DNA of 5,553 nt, from contig JAJZJJ010000246.1 of the NCBI GenBank assembly GCA_021810175.1, forward strand, positions 1 to 5,553, read 5' to 3'. A program made the position numbers and the translations under genes. This document shows, in pieces, positions 1 to 5,553 of the stretch; position 1 is the stretch's first letter; each line of letters opens with the position of its first letter. The notes beneath the pieces were generated by a model. That model saw only the letters and a list, made by a program, of their open reading frames with translations. It was not told where the DNA came from and searched no databases. Source of the stretch: Acidobacteriota bacterium. Lineage in GTDB: Bacteria; Acidobacteriota; Terriglobia; Terriglobales; Acidobacteriaceae.

Positions 1-18
1 TAATCTGGCTTGGTCCAT
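1..18 (-). CDS. Possible start of a gene leaving the window
   Basis: An ATG at 18 reads MDQARL to the window edge. A GGGGG run (24-28) sits five bases upstream as a possible ribosome binding site, and the previous frame ends at 43. Only six codons are visible, so this is a weak call based on start context. Confidence 0.25.
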
Positions 19-42
19 TAGTTCCCCCAATATGAGGTTGAA

Positions 43-579
43 TCAAAAGAACGTGGGCGGAAGAGACGGCAACCGATTTATCACCCCCCTCATGCCTTTA
101 ACAACTTGCTCTGCTGCTGGAATCGCGTCATGGATGCTCCATGCCGATGCTGCCTTATTAAAAGCTTCGGGAAGAGTAGTCGGTGCTTCATTCAGGTCCT
201 GAGCTCCCATGGCTCCGCTCGCCAAGGAGCCAATTGCGATAGCATCCTTGGGCGGTGTGAATGAGACAGAGAGCGCCGTGAACGGGTTGGTTGAGAGGTC
301 TAGCCCCTGCTTTCCGCTCGCAGCCTCTTGTGGAGTGATTACATTAGTTCCGCTTAATATATCAATCCCGCCTTTGAGTCCAAAGCCCTCACCCATAAGT
401 ACCCCACTCAAAGGAACCAAAAAGGATGTGCCGTCTGTTGGTGGCGCAGCGATTGCTGCTCAGGTCAATGTTGCGCCGACACCTATCTCTCCTGTTCCGA
501 TCTTAACCTTTCTCCAATTTACTGATTGTCGTGTTTGCTGTTGGGCCGATAATGACAGGGCCGCCCAAAGAAAGCACAC
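43..579 (-). pseudogene. Unrecognised frame interrupted by one TGA
   Basis: A single frame runs from a GTG at 579 to a TGA at 43-45, broken only by an in-frame TGA at 460-462. The first part (39 residues) begins VCFLWAALSLSAQQQ, which resembles a short signal peptide but lacks the usual basic N-terminal residues. AAGG overlaps the preceding stop four bases before the GTG. The second part (138 residues, 459-43) continues AAIAAPPTDGTSFLVPLSG, is Gly/Ala/Pro/Ser-rich, has no strong membrane helix and ends INRLPSLPPTFF. The family is not recognised. If it is one gene it is 178 codons long with a nonsense mutation. Alternatively, only the second part is translated, for example from the TTG at 420 or the ATG at 396, or the region is not coding. 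Placement 6 bases after the small membrane protein suggests a shared transcript. Confidence 0.4.
446..459 (-). repeat. Small perfect hairpin directly after in-frame TGA
   Basis: On the minus strand GCAGC-AATC-GCTGC begins immediately after the TGA at 460-462. It is a 5-bp stem with a 4-base loop and no T run, so it is not an intrinsic terminator. Its position is curious but may be chance. Confidence 0.4.
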
Positions 580-585
580 CTAGCC

Positions 586-831
586 TTACCGATGGCTAGA
601 AAGGCACCCATGCATAAACCAGAACAAAATCGCAAGAAAGCCAGCTCCAAGCAAACGAACTTGAAGAGCCCCCGATCCGCTGCTGAATTTCTCGGCAGTG
701 AGACTTCCGCTCAATCTTATCCACTGCGGAAACCGGAACCACAATCGAGGAGAAATGAGCATAAGCAGGGCATTTGCACCAACCGCAGCAATAGTAATGA
801 CAAAGCACAAAACGCCAATAAATTGTTTCAT
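586..831 (-). CDS. Small two-helix membrane protein
   Basis: An 81-residue protein with an N-terminal hydrophobic helix (about 4-28) that runs into ISPRLWFRFPQWIRLSG, a basic and aromatic linker, then a second hydrophobic helix (about 57-77) ending HGCLSSHR. The ATG at 831 has a good GGAG six bases upstream, and the frame is closed just above by a TAG, so the start is firm. The family is not identified; its SPRLWFRFP linker feels like a recurring small membrane protein of Acidobacteriota, but this is memory rather than a search. It lies 43 bases after the RHS tail stop and 6 bases before the next reading frame, so co-transcription is likely. Its position suits an immunity protein for the RHS tail, which remains an inference. 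GC is low here (about 37-52% by hand count over three 60-base lines). Confidence 0.7.
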   Translation of the reverse strand: MKQFIGVLCFVITIAAVGANALLMLISPRLWFRFPQWIRLSGSLTAEKFSSGSGALQVRLLGAGFLAILFWFMHGCLSSHR

Positions 832-837
832 AAACAG

Positions 838-841
838 CTCC
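838..841 (-). promoter_or_regulatory. Shine-Dalgarno of the small membrane protein
   Basis: GGAG lies six bases before the ATG at 831. It supports this start over longer readings in other frames of the same stretch. Confidence 0.65.
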
Positions 842-874
842 AGAGTCTACAAGCGCCATCACATCGGCTATTCA

Positions 875-1954
875 TCAGAACCAGCTTTCTATTGTTTGTG
901 TTGCATTGTTGATAAAACTCCTCGCTGCATTAACGGCAGGGGTAATGTTGAAGTTATATGACGCGCCGAACGCAACGGGAACCTTGGTTCCAATCGACGG
1001 CCCTGCAACCGGGGGACCGCTGCCGGGAGACTTAACAACTGTGGTTCCAGTCAGCGGAGTCGGTTGCAGAGTCACCGAGTAACTCTGCCCAGCTGCAATG
1101 GAATTTGGATTTTGCCCTGCAGGAACAATCACATCGTTCGCGCTCGCTCCGGTTCCACTTAGGATAACTGGAGAAAACGTCACCGCGGCTCCAGCAAACC
1201 AGGAACCAGTGGACGGCACATACGATACGCTCCCGCCGACGCCTATCGTACTCCCCAACAGCGCCCCCGCAACTCCTCCTCCCGCAGGATCGATGGCCTC
1301 CCCAATCATGGCTCCCAGTGCCGCACTGGGCGAAGCTGAAGTAGCAGAAACGGTTTGGATTGAAGTTGTCCCTTTAGCATGCTGTTGGGTCTTCACCGCC
1401 GCCAATGCTTCCGCGGCGGACGAGCATTTGCGATTATCCTTTGAACCGCAATCCGCGGCGCCGCCGCCCATACCGAACGGTGCATGCCCGTCGACATCGA
1501 CTCCGCCCAGCGGATCATCCCGCATGTAGGCATACAGATTCAGGCTCTGCGGATCGTCCAGCTTCGCGTAGGGCACGGGCTCGACTTTGGCGCTCCAGTC
1601 GGGGATGAGGAAGCGGCCCGTGTGCCAGTTGTAGTAGCGTGCGCCGAAGTAGTAGTTCTGCGTTTCGGCGTCGAGCTGCTTGCCGGTGAAGTGGAGCGGG
1701 GTGGCGTCGGCGGCGGTGGGGGCGGCGTGCTGGAAGCCGACCGGGGTGGGTCCGTCGCCGTAGGGCAGCTCGACCCAGGCTGCCTCGTACCATCCCTGCT
1801 GGTCGGTCTGCACCCGGCGGCTGCCGAGGGGGTTGGAGACCTGGAAGTGCAGGCCCTCGGAATCGTAGGCCGCCACCAGCGCGCCGCCCGCGTAGACGTT
1901 GGTGCGCACCCAGTCGCCGAGTACCCAGTCGCCGTTCTGGTCGAGGGTAGTCAA
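875..1954 (-). CDS. Orphan RHS C-terminal segment with variable tail
   Basis: About 359 residues if read from the TTG at 1954. Residues 1-157 are the end of an RHS/YD-repeat protein: TTLDQNGDW, YAGG, then the RHS-associated core with TPLHFTGKQLDAETQNYYFG (85-104), ARYYNWHTGRF (105-115) and LNLYAYMRDDPL (138-149), closing at VDVDGHA (152-158). Full RHS proteins are usually over 1000 residues, with a long shell and a secretion-linked N-terminus. Both are missing here, and no Shine-Dalgarno precedes the TTG, so this is probably a displaced tip or remnant. Residues 159-359 are an unrelated Gly/Ala/Ser/Thr-rich tail with Cys169 and Cys177 and a glycine zipper (214-238), ending in a short amphipathic stretch. 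In RHS systems such tails are variable toxins, but I see no HNH, deaminase, protease or other catalytic motif. A small membrane protein gene follows after 43 bases. Confidence 0.75.
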   Translation of the reverse strand: MTTLDQNGDWVLGDWVRTNVYAGGALVAAYDSEGLHFQVSNPLGSRRVQTDQQGWYEAAWVELPYGDGPTPVGFQHAAPTAADATPLHFTGKQLDAETQNYYFGARYYNWHTGRFLIPDWSAKVEPVPYAKLDDPQSLNLYAYMRDDPLGGVDVDGHAPFGMGGGAADCGSKDNRKCSSAAEALAAVKTQQHAKGTTSIQTVSATSASPSAALGAMIGEAIDPAGGGVAGALLGSTIGVGGSVSYVPSTGSWFAGAAVTFSPVILSGTGASANDVIVPAGQNPNSIAAGQSYSVTLQPTPLTGTTVVKSPGSGPPVAGPSIGTKVPVAFGASYNFNITPAVNAARSFINNATQTIESWF

Positions 1955-2249
1955 TGGCTGGCCGTCGTGGGCGAGTATATACGGTCTGACCAGGGGGAAG
2001 TTGTTGGTGGTGCATGTGCGAGCGCTGAGTTGCGTGGGCGAGGCCGGAGGAGTTTTTACCGGCGGGGGCGATGGGAGCGCGGCGGGTGAGAGGCGAAGCG
2101 GCGGACGATGTGCGTTGTCCCGCCTCCCTTCGAGAGACGGGGCAGCGGAGTGGGGGGTAGGGAGTGAGTGGTTATTCGTTATCCCTCCCTGTCGCTCTTC
2201 ACTTCGCTACGCCGCGGGAGCTCGACAAAGGTGGGGCAACCCGCGGTTT
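1955..2249. other. Gene-poor stretch upstream of the RHS fragment
   Basis: No convincing gene is seen here. On the minus strand the RHS frame stays open back to a TAG at 2207-2209. From about 1985 upward its translation is a Pro/Ser/Thr/Ala-rich string without RHS YD-repeat character, so it is probably non-coding sequence that happens to be open. Only the last dozen or so codons (reading HDGQPLTTLDQNG across the TTG) look like RHS. The stretch also contains the inverted repeat described separately. No -35/-10 promoter pair could be identified with confidence. Confidence 0.5.
2212..2246. repeat. Inverted repeat CCGCGGG...CCCGCGG
   Basis: Two perfect 7-base arms (2212-2218 and 2240-2246) are separated by 21 bases. 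On the plus strand the repeat is followed by TTTTT (2247-2251), like an intrinsic terminator, but no plus-strand gene lies before it and the loop is long. On the minus strand it starts right after the stop of the frameshifted membrane gene and has no T run behind it. It could be an intergenic dispersed element or an mRNA-end structure. Confidence 0.35.
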
Positions 2250-2848
2250 TTACCTGATGCCAGCACGATAGAGCCTCAATATCCAATAGGACAGCGATGC
2301 CAACAGCAACGCGACCATGATGCATGCAATGCCCGGACCCAGTAGCAGGGGACCAAGCTTCTTTGGAAAAGCGAATACCAGACCGACGACCGCACAAAAG
2401 AGAAGCCAGCCAGCGGCGATAGAGCGGCCAAAATATCGGGTTCCCTGCCCTGCTCGATCATGGGCAGGACTCGCAGGTGAACGGACATATCCGCCGACGG
2501 GTGTAAGTTCGAATGCGCGGCGCCGGTTTGGCAAATAGACCGCAAGGTAATACGCGAGCGCCCCGTACCATACGCCGAAGAGCAGCAGTACAAACCATAC
2601 CCGCTTGTGGAGTCTGGACCCCTCATTCCGCGCAATCCAGAATTTCCACATCCCCCCCAGAGGAAGGCAGTGCCGAATGCGCCGCCGACCCCGAGGACTC
2701 CCAGTAGAAAGTTGTTCGGGGAGCTATTTGCGCTGGGATTGATCACTCCTGCCATCAGCAAGCCAGCAATGACAACAAAAACTGCCGCTATGCCAAATAA
2801 AACGGCAAATCTGCGACTGGCAATCGCCTGATCATCAAACCATCTCAT
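2250..2848 (-). pseudogene. Frameshifted multi-pass membrane protein
   Basis: Two reading frames together make one sensible membrane protein. The first runs from an ATG at 2848 (MRWFDDQAIASRRF...) through two hydrophobic segments (about residues 14-36 and 47-66), up to a run of seven G. After the run this frame becomes Cys/Ser/Arg-rich and loses all hydrophobic segments, ending at 2276. The +1 frame takes over at MWKFWIARNEG (2651) and carries three more hydrophobic segments, ending with TAA at 2250-2252. Eight G instead of seven would give 199 residues with five helices (about 14-36, 47-66, 84-106, 143-161, 165-190). The family is not recognised. An ATG at 2896 would add 16 residues, but neither start has a clear Shine-Dalgarno. 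It may be a true pseudogene, a sequencing error or a slippage-controlled gene. The ATG at 2651 directly abuts the G run, so an independent start there is unlikely. Confidence 0.75.
2652..2658 (-). repeat. G7 homopolymer at the frameshift point
   Basis: Seven consecutive G on the minus strand (CTGGGGGGGATG) lie exactly where the hydrophobic coding moves from one frame to the next. Such runs are slippage-prone in replication, transcription and sequencing. Confidence 0.85.
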
Positions 2849-2936
2849 GAGAAAGCTGCCCGGATACAGGTTCGACCCTTGTCGTGTGCGTCTCATGGTT
2901 CAATCCAGGATGCAAATGCTATCCATCATCGCACTT

Positions 2937-2949
2937 TCGGGCAGCCCGA
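2937..2949 (-). terminator. Weak hairpin just after the regulator stop
   Basis: TCGGG-CTG-CCCGA forms a 5-bp stem one base after the TGA of the response regulator. It is followed by AAAGTG rather than a T run, so it is at best a poor intrinsic terminator. A second imperfect stem (GGAT...ATCC, 2908-2924) lies a little further downstream. Confidence 0.2.
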
Positions 2950-2950
2950 G

Positions 2951-3562
2951 TCAGAGCCAGCCTTTGGAGCGGGCGAGGCGGGCGGCTTCGACGCGGTTGG
3001 CTGCGCCGAGTTTGCTGATGGCTTCAGAGAGGTAGTTGCGGACGGTGCCTTCGGAGAGGTGGAGCTCGTCGGCGATTTCGATGCTGGACTTGCCTTCTCC
3101 GGCGCGCCAGAGGATCTGGCGTTCGCGTTCGGTGAGGGGATCGGGGCCGCTCTCCCAGGCTTCGGCGGCGAGCTCGGGATCGACGACGCGGAGGCCCTGG
3201 TGGACGCGGCGGACGGCGTCGGCGAGCTCGGCGGAGGGGCGGTCCTTGAGGAGGTAGGCGCGGGCGCCGGCGTCGAGTGCGCGGCGGAGATAGCCGGGAC
3301 GGGCGAAGGTGGTGAGGATGACGACGCGGGTCTGCGGATAGCGGTCGCGGACCTCGGCGGCGAGGGTGAGGCCGGTCATCTCGGGCATTTCAATGTCGGT
3401 GACGAGGACGTCGGGCCTGTGTTTGGCGATGGCGGCGAGGGCTTCGCGGCCGTTGGCGGCGCGGCAGCAGACGGCGATGTCGGGCTCGGTTTCGAGGAGG
3501 GCGGCGAGGGCGCCGAGCACCATGGCCTGATCTTCGGCGATGAGTACCTGAATTTTTTTCAT
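2951..3562 (-). CDS. Response regulator, NarL/LuxR family
   Basis: A 203-residue cytoplasmic transcription factor and the likely partner of the kinase encoded upstream. The receiver domain (residues 3-120) has the acidic pair Glu10/Asp11, the phospho-acceptor Asp56 in VTDIEMP, the switch Thr84 and Lys106 in the YLLKD motif, so all key receiver residues are present. The C-terminal LuxR helix-turn-helix domain starts at LTERERQIL (143-151), with the recognition helix around LSEGTVRNYLSEAISKLG (169-186). Length is typical of the family. The ATG at 3562 overlaps the kinase stop (ATGA), and no good Shine-Dalgarno precedes it, so translation is probably coupled. By analogy with YvfU, LnrK and DesR it likely activates its own exporter operon. 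The promoter lies outside the window, so the operator cannot be inspected. Confidence 0.95.
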   Translation of the reverse strand: MKKIQVLIAEDQAMVLGALAALLETEPDIAVCCRAANGREALAAIAKHRPDVLVTDIEMPEMTGLTLAAEVRDRYPQTRVVILTTFARPGYLRRALDAGARAYLLKDRPSAELADAVRRVHQGLRVVDPELAAEAWESGPDPLTERERQILWRAGEGKSSIEIADELHLSEGTVRNYLSEAISKLGAANRVEAARLARSKGWL

Positions 3563-4758
3563 GCTTTGATGGCAGCCTGAGCAGGGAGCTGAACGACAAG
3601 GCGGGTTCCCTGGACGGAATCGATGTGGAGGCGGCCGCCGAGGGATTCGACGCGCTCGCGCATGCCGCGGAGGCCGTTGCCTTCGGAGCGAATGCCGCCG
3701 CGGCCGTCGTCTTCGACGACGAGAACGGCTCCGTTACCGGTTTCCTGAAAGGCGAGCCGGCAGCGGCTGGCGTGGGCGTGGCGGACGATGTTGGTGACGG
3801 CTTCGCGGACGATGAGGGAGATGACGGTTTCCTCGGCGGGGGGGAGATGGGGCGGGGTGTCGCCGAATTCGAGGGTGACACCGGCGGAGTCGAGGGTTTT
3901 GCGGGCGCGGGCGATTTCGGCGGCGAGGCCTTCGGCGCGGTAGCCGCGGATGGCTTCGCGGACTTCGGTGAGGGCTTTGCGGGCGATGTGCTCGACTTCG
4001 CCGATTTCGAGGCGGGCGCGGACGGGGTCGCGGTCCATGAGCTTGCCGGCGAGTTCGGCTTTGAGGACGACGACGGAGAGGGTGTGGCCGAGGACGTCGT
4101 GGAGGTCGCGGGCGATGCGTTCGCGCTCGGCGACCTTGGCGAGGTGCTCGATTTGCTCGTGGGCGAGGCCGAGCTTCCAGCCGGCGCGTACGCGCTGGGC
4201 GACGCTGATGTTCACGATGCCGACGGCGAGGGAGAAGATGGCGCAGAGCCCCCAGGCGGAGACTGTCTGATGGAGGAGCCAGCCTTCGAGCGCGGGGACA
4301 CCGGCGGAAGCCGCGATGAGGGCGATGCTAAGAGGGATGGATTCGGAAATGAAGGGAGCAAAGGCGGCGGTGTAGATGAACATGCCGGCGGCTCCGGGGT
4401 TGAGCGGCATGTAAGAGCAGGCGAGGAGGAAGAGAGCGCCGATGAGGCCGAGCTGATGCTTTGCCGACCGCAGGGTGTGAATGCCGATGTAGATGGCGAG
4501 GAAGCAGGAGTAGGCGCAGGCGAAGGCGAGCCAGTCGCGCAGGTTGTTCTGCTGCCAGGGGACGATGACGAAGAAGAAGGAGTAGATGAGCCAGATGTAG
4601 TTGGAGAAATGGTTGCGCTTCCAGAGCGGAGTTTCGCAGATGGTGGAGGACGGCGACGGCGAGGAGAGAGGCGGCTCGTCCGGGGATGGGCGGGACGAGC
4701 CGAGACTGGGCCTGACCCATCGAGTGAGCAGGCTCGGTTTGGAATCGGACTGGCTCAC
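3559..4758 (-). CDS. Sensor histidine kinase, DesK/NarL class
   Basis: A 399-residue membrane-bound sensor kinase that should phosphorylate the response regulator encoded next to it. Residues 1-50 are Pro/Ser-rich without recognisable homology. Residues 52-187 form five or six membrane helices with very short loops, so there is no large extracellular sensor and the signal is probably read in or at the membrane. The HisKA_3 dimerisation domain carries ARDLHDVLGH with the phospho-acceptor His220. The HATPase_c domain shows the N box REAVTNIVRHAHA (Asn323), the G1 box VEDDGRGG (348-355) and the G2 box GNGLRGMRERVESLGG (360-375), so it looks catalytically intact. The GTG start at 4758 is chosen because it overlaps the permease stop and has GAGG seven bases upstream. 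The frame stays open for about 500 bases further upstream, but that part is an out-of-frame shadow of the permease. Confidence 0.93.
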   Translation of the reverse strand: MSQSDSKPSLLTRWVRPSLGSSRPSPDEPPLSSPSPSSTICETPLWKRNHFSNYIWLIYSFFFVIVPWQQNNLRDWLAFACAYSCFLAIYIGIHTLRSAKHQLGLIGALFLLACSYMPLNPGAAGMFIYTAAFAPFISESIPLSIALIAASAGVPALEGWLLHQTVSAWGLCAIFSLAVGIVNISVAQRVRAGWKLGLAHEQIEHLAKVAERERIARDLHDVLGHTLSVVVLKAELAGKLMDRDPVRARLEIGEVEHIARKALTEVREAIRGYRAEGLAAEIARARKTLDSAGVTLEFGDTPPHLPPAEETVISLIVREAVTNIVRHAHASRCRLAFQETGNGAVLVVEDDGRGGIRSEGNGLRGMRERVESLGGRLHIDSVQGTRLVVQLPAQAAIKA

Positions 4759-5543
4759 GCCTTTGCCTCGCTGCGGGTGAAGATGATCCACGCGATACCC
4801 AGCATTAACAGGGTAAATCCTGCGAGGACTTCCCAGTGGAGGGCCATGCCGGCGCCGGGGGCTGCGAATCCGAAGACGTTGAGGGCGAGCTGGGCGAGGT
4901 GATAGGTGGGCAGAGCCGGGGCGATGACCTGGAGCCAGTGGGGCAACAGGCGGACGGGCATCCAGAAGCCGGAGGCGAAGGACATGGGCAGGTAGACGAG
5001 GTTGATGATGCCGGGGCCGGAGTTGGCGGGGACGGTGAGCGCCACGATGAGCGCGAGGGCCGCGAAGGGGACCGAACCGGCGAGGGTGACACCGGCCAGT
5101 TCGATGGCCTGGATGGCGGTGACCTGGACTCCGCCGACGGTGAGACCGAGGATCATGAGCAGGAAGACGATGATGAGGGAAAAGACGGCGCAGCTGACGA
5201 CCTTGGCGAGGATGTAGATGGCGCGGGGCATGGGACTGGCCTGCTTGACGTCGAGCCATCCCTGGGTGCGTTCGAGGGAGATGGCCATGCCGATGCCGAA
5301 GAGGCAGGCGGAGACGACGCCCATGCAGCTGTAGCCGGGGAGGAGGTAGGCGGCGTAAGAGCTGTGCCGGTTGGAGCTGCCGAAGAGGAGATAGAAGACC
5401 AGAGGAAAGCCGATGACGGAGAGGGAGAAGGCTTTTGTGCGAGCCATGCGCACGAATTCGTAGCGGGTTTCCTTGCGGAAGATGCGGGCGTAATAGGCGA
5501 GTCCGGGCTGGGCCGAAGGGACGGCGAGTGCATTGGTAGCCAT
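4755..5543 (-). CDS. ABC-2 type transporter permease
   Basis: A 262-residue integral membrane protein, probably the membrane half of an ABC exporter in the cytoplasmic membrane. About six hydrophobic segments are visible near residues 40-55, 64-88, 112-135, 146-170, 177-198 and 237-255. Between the second and third lies the cytoplasmic-loop motif ERTQGW (91-96) followed by a Met-Pro, which resembles the ERxxGW...TPLP loop of YvfS-like ABC-2 permeases. Length fits that family (about 240-270). It has no nucleotide-binding domain, so it needs a separate ATPase, expected upstream beyond the window edge. The ATG at 5543 is only 10 bases from the edge, and no Shine-Dalgarno is seen in those bases. 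The stop codon overlaps the kinase start (GTGA). The substrate cannot be told from sequence; lipids, antimicrobial peptides and drugs are known substrates of relatives. Confidence 0.9.
   Translation of the reverse strand: MATNALAVPSAQPGLAYYARIFRKETRYEFVRMARTKAFSLSVIGFPLVFYLLFGSSNRHSSYAAYLLPGYSCMGVVSACLFGIGMAISLERTQGWLDVKQASPMPRAIYILAKVVSCAVFSLIIVFLLMILGLTVGGVQVTAIQAIELAGVTLAGSVPFAALALIVALTVPANSGPGIINLVYLPMSFASGFWMPVRLLPHWLQVIAPALPTYHLAQLALNVFGFAAPGAGMALHWEVLAGFTLLMLGIAWIIFTRSEAKA
4766..4769 (-). promoter_or_regulatory. Shine-Dalgarno for the kinase GTG start
   Basis: GAGG lies seven bases before the GTG at 4758, inside the last codons of the permease gene. With the GTGA overlap it fixes the kinase start and suggests translational coupling to the permease. 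Confidence 0.7.
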
Positions 5544-5553
5544 GGGGTTTTCT

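Noticed and set aside
446..462. Selenocysteine UGA with SECIS
   Set aside because: The hairpin is only 14 bases and abuts the TGA, unlike the longer bacterial SECIS with its conserved apical loop, and no selenoprotein family is recognised.
1484..2089. Plus-strand 201-codon open frame
   Set aside because: It lies antisense to the RHS core, is Gly/Val-rich and has no recognisable domain; the RHS reading is far stronger.
2276..2648. Continuation of the first membrane frame past the G7 run
   Set aside because: It loses all hydrophobic segments and becomes Cys/Ser/Arg-rich, so it is read out of frame.
2869..2905. tRNA T-arm-like strings GGTTCGACC and GGTTCAATCC
   Set aside because: The flanking bases do not form a T-stem, acceptor or anticodon arm, so there is no tRNA.
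2879..3580. Plus-strand 233-codon open frame
   Set aside because: It lies antisense to the response regulator, with low-complexity Gly/Ala/Glu/Asp composition and no domain.
3390..3881. Minus-strand 163-codon frame across the kinase/regulator junction
   Set aside because: It is a Ser/Pro/Arg-rich shadow of two well-supported genes.
3625..4902. Plus-strand 425-codon open frame
   Set aside because: It lies antisense to the intact kinase, and its product is an Asp/Glu/Gly/Ala-rich string without motifs, as expected of GC-rich mirror frames.
4759..5259. N-terminal extension of the kinase frame
   Set aside because: It is an Arg/Pro/His-rich out-of-frame reading of the permease gene; the GTG at 4758 with Shine-Dalgarno and overlap is a better start.
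1..5553. CRISPR array, insertion sequence or rRNA/tRNA gene
   Set aside because: No spaced direct repeats, transposase motifs, terminal inverted repeats or conserved RNA gene segments were seen.

Overview
This window carries genes on the minus strand only. High GC in the two-component genes, the style of the RHS segment and the many small hypothetical genes suggest a soil Acidobacteriota (Terriglobia/Acidobacteriaceae-like). That assignment is an inference from remembered family resemblance, not from a search.

Right part (5543 to 2951): a compact three-gene operon. It encodes an ABC-2 type membrane permease, a DesK/NarL-class sensor histidine kinase with an N-terminal membrane domain, and a NarL/LuxR-type response regulator. 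The genes are joined by 4-base stop/start overlaps (GTGA, then ATGA). This matches the known export-plus-sensing design of the Bacillus YvfRSTU and LnrJK-LnrLMN type, in which a two-component system controls its own ABC exporter. The ATPase gene is not in the window and is expected just beyond 5553.

Middle (2848 to 2250): a multi-pass membrane protein gene split into two frames exactly at a run of seven G (minus strand). One extra G would restore a 199-residue, five-helix protein. Next comes about 300 bases with no convincing gene, holding a 7-bp inverted repeat with a long loop.

Left part (1954 to 1): an orphan RHS C-terminal segment that lacks the long YD-repeat shell. It has the conserved GC-rich RHS core followed by a lower-GC variable tail containing a GxxxGxxxGxxxG glycine zipper. 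A small two-helix membrane protein gene follows 43 bases downstream. Six bases after it begins an unrecognised reading frame, interrupted by one in-frame TGA that sits directly before a small perfect hairpin. A possible new gene starts at position 18 and leaves the window. The order of RHS tip, variable tail and small downstream gene is typical of displaced polymorphic-toxin cassettes, but no toxin catalytic motif is visible, so a toxin/immunity role is only a hypothesis.
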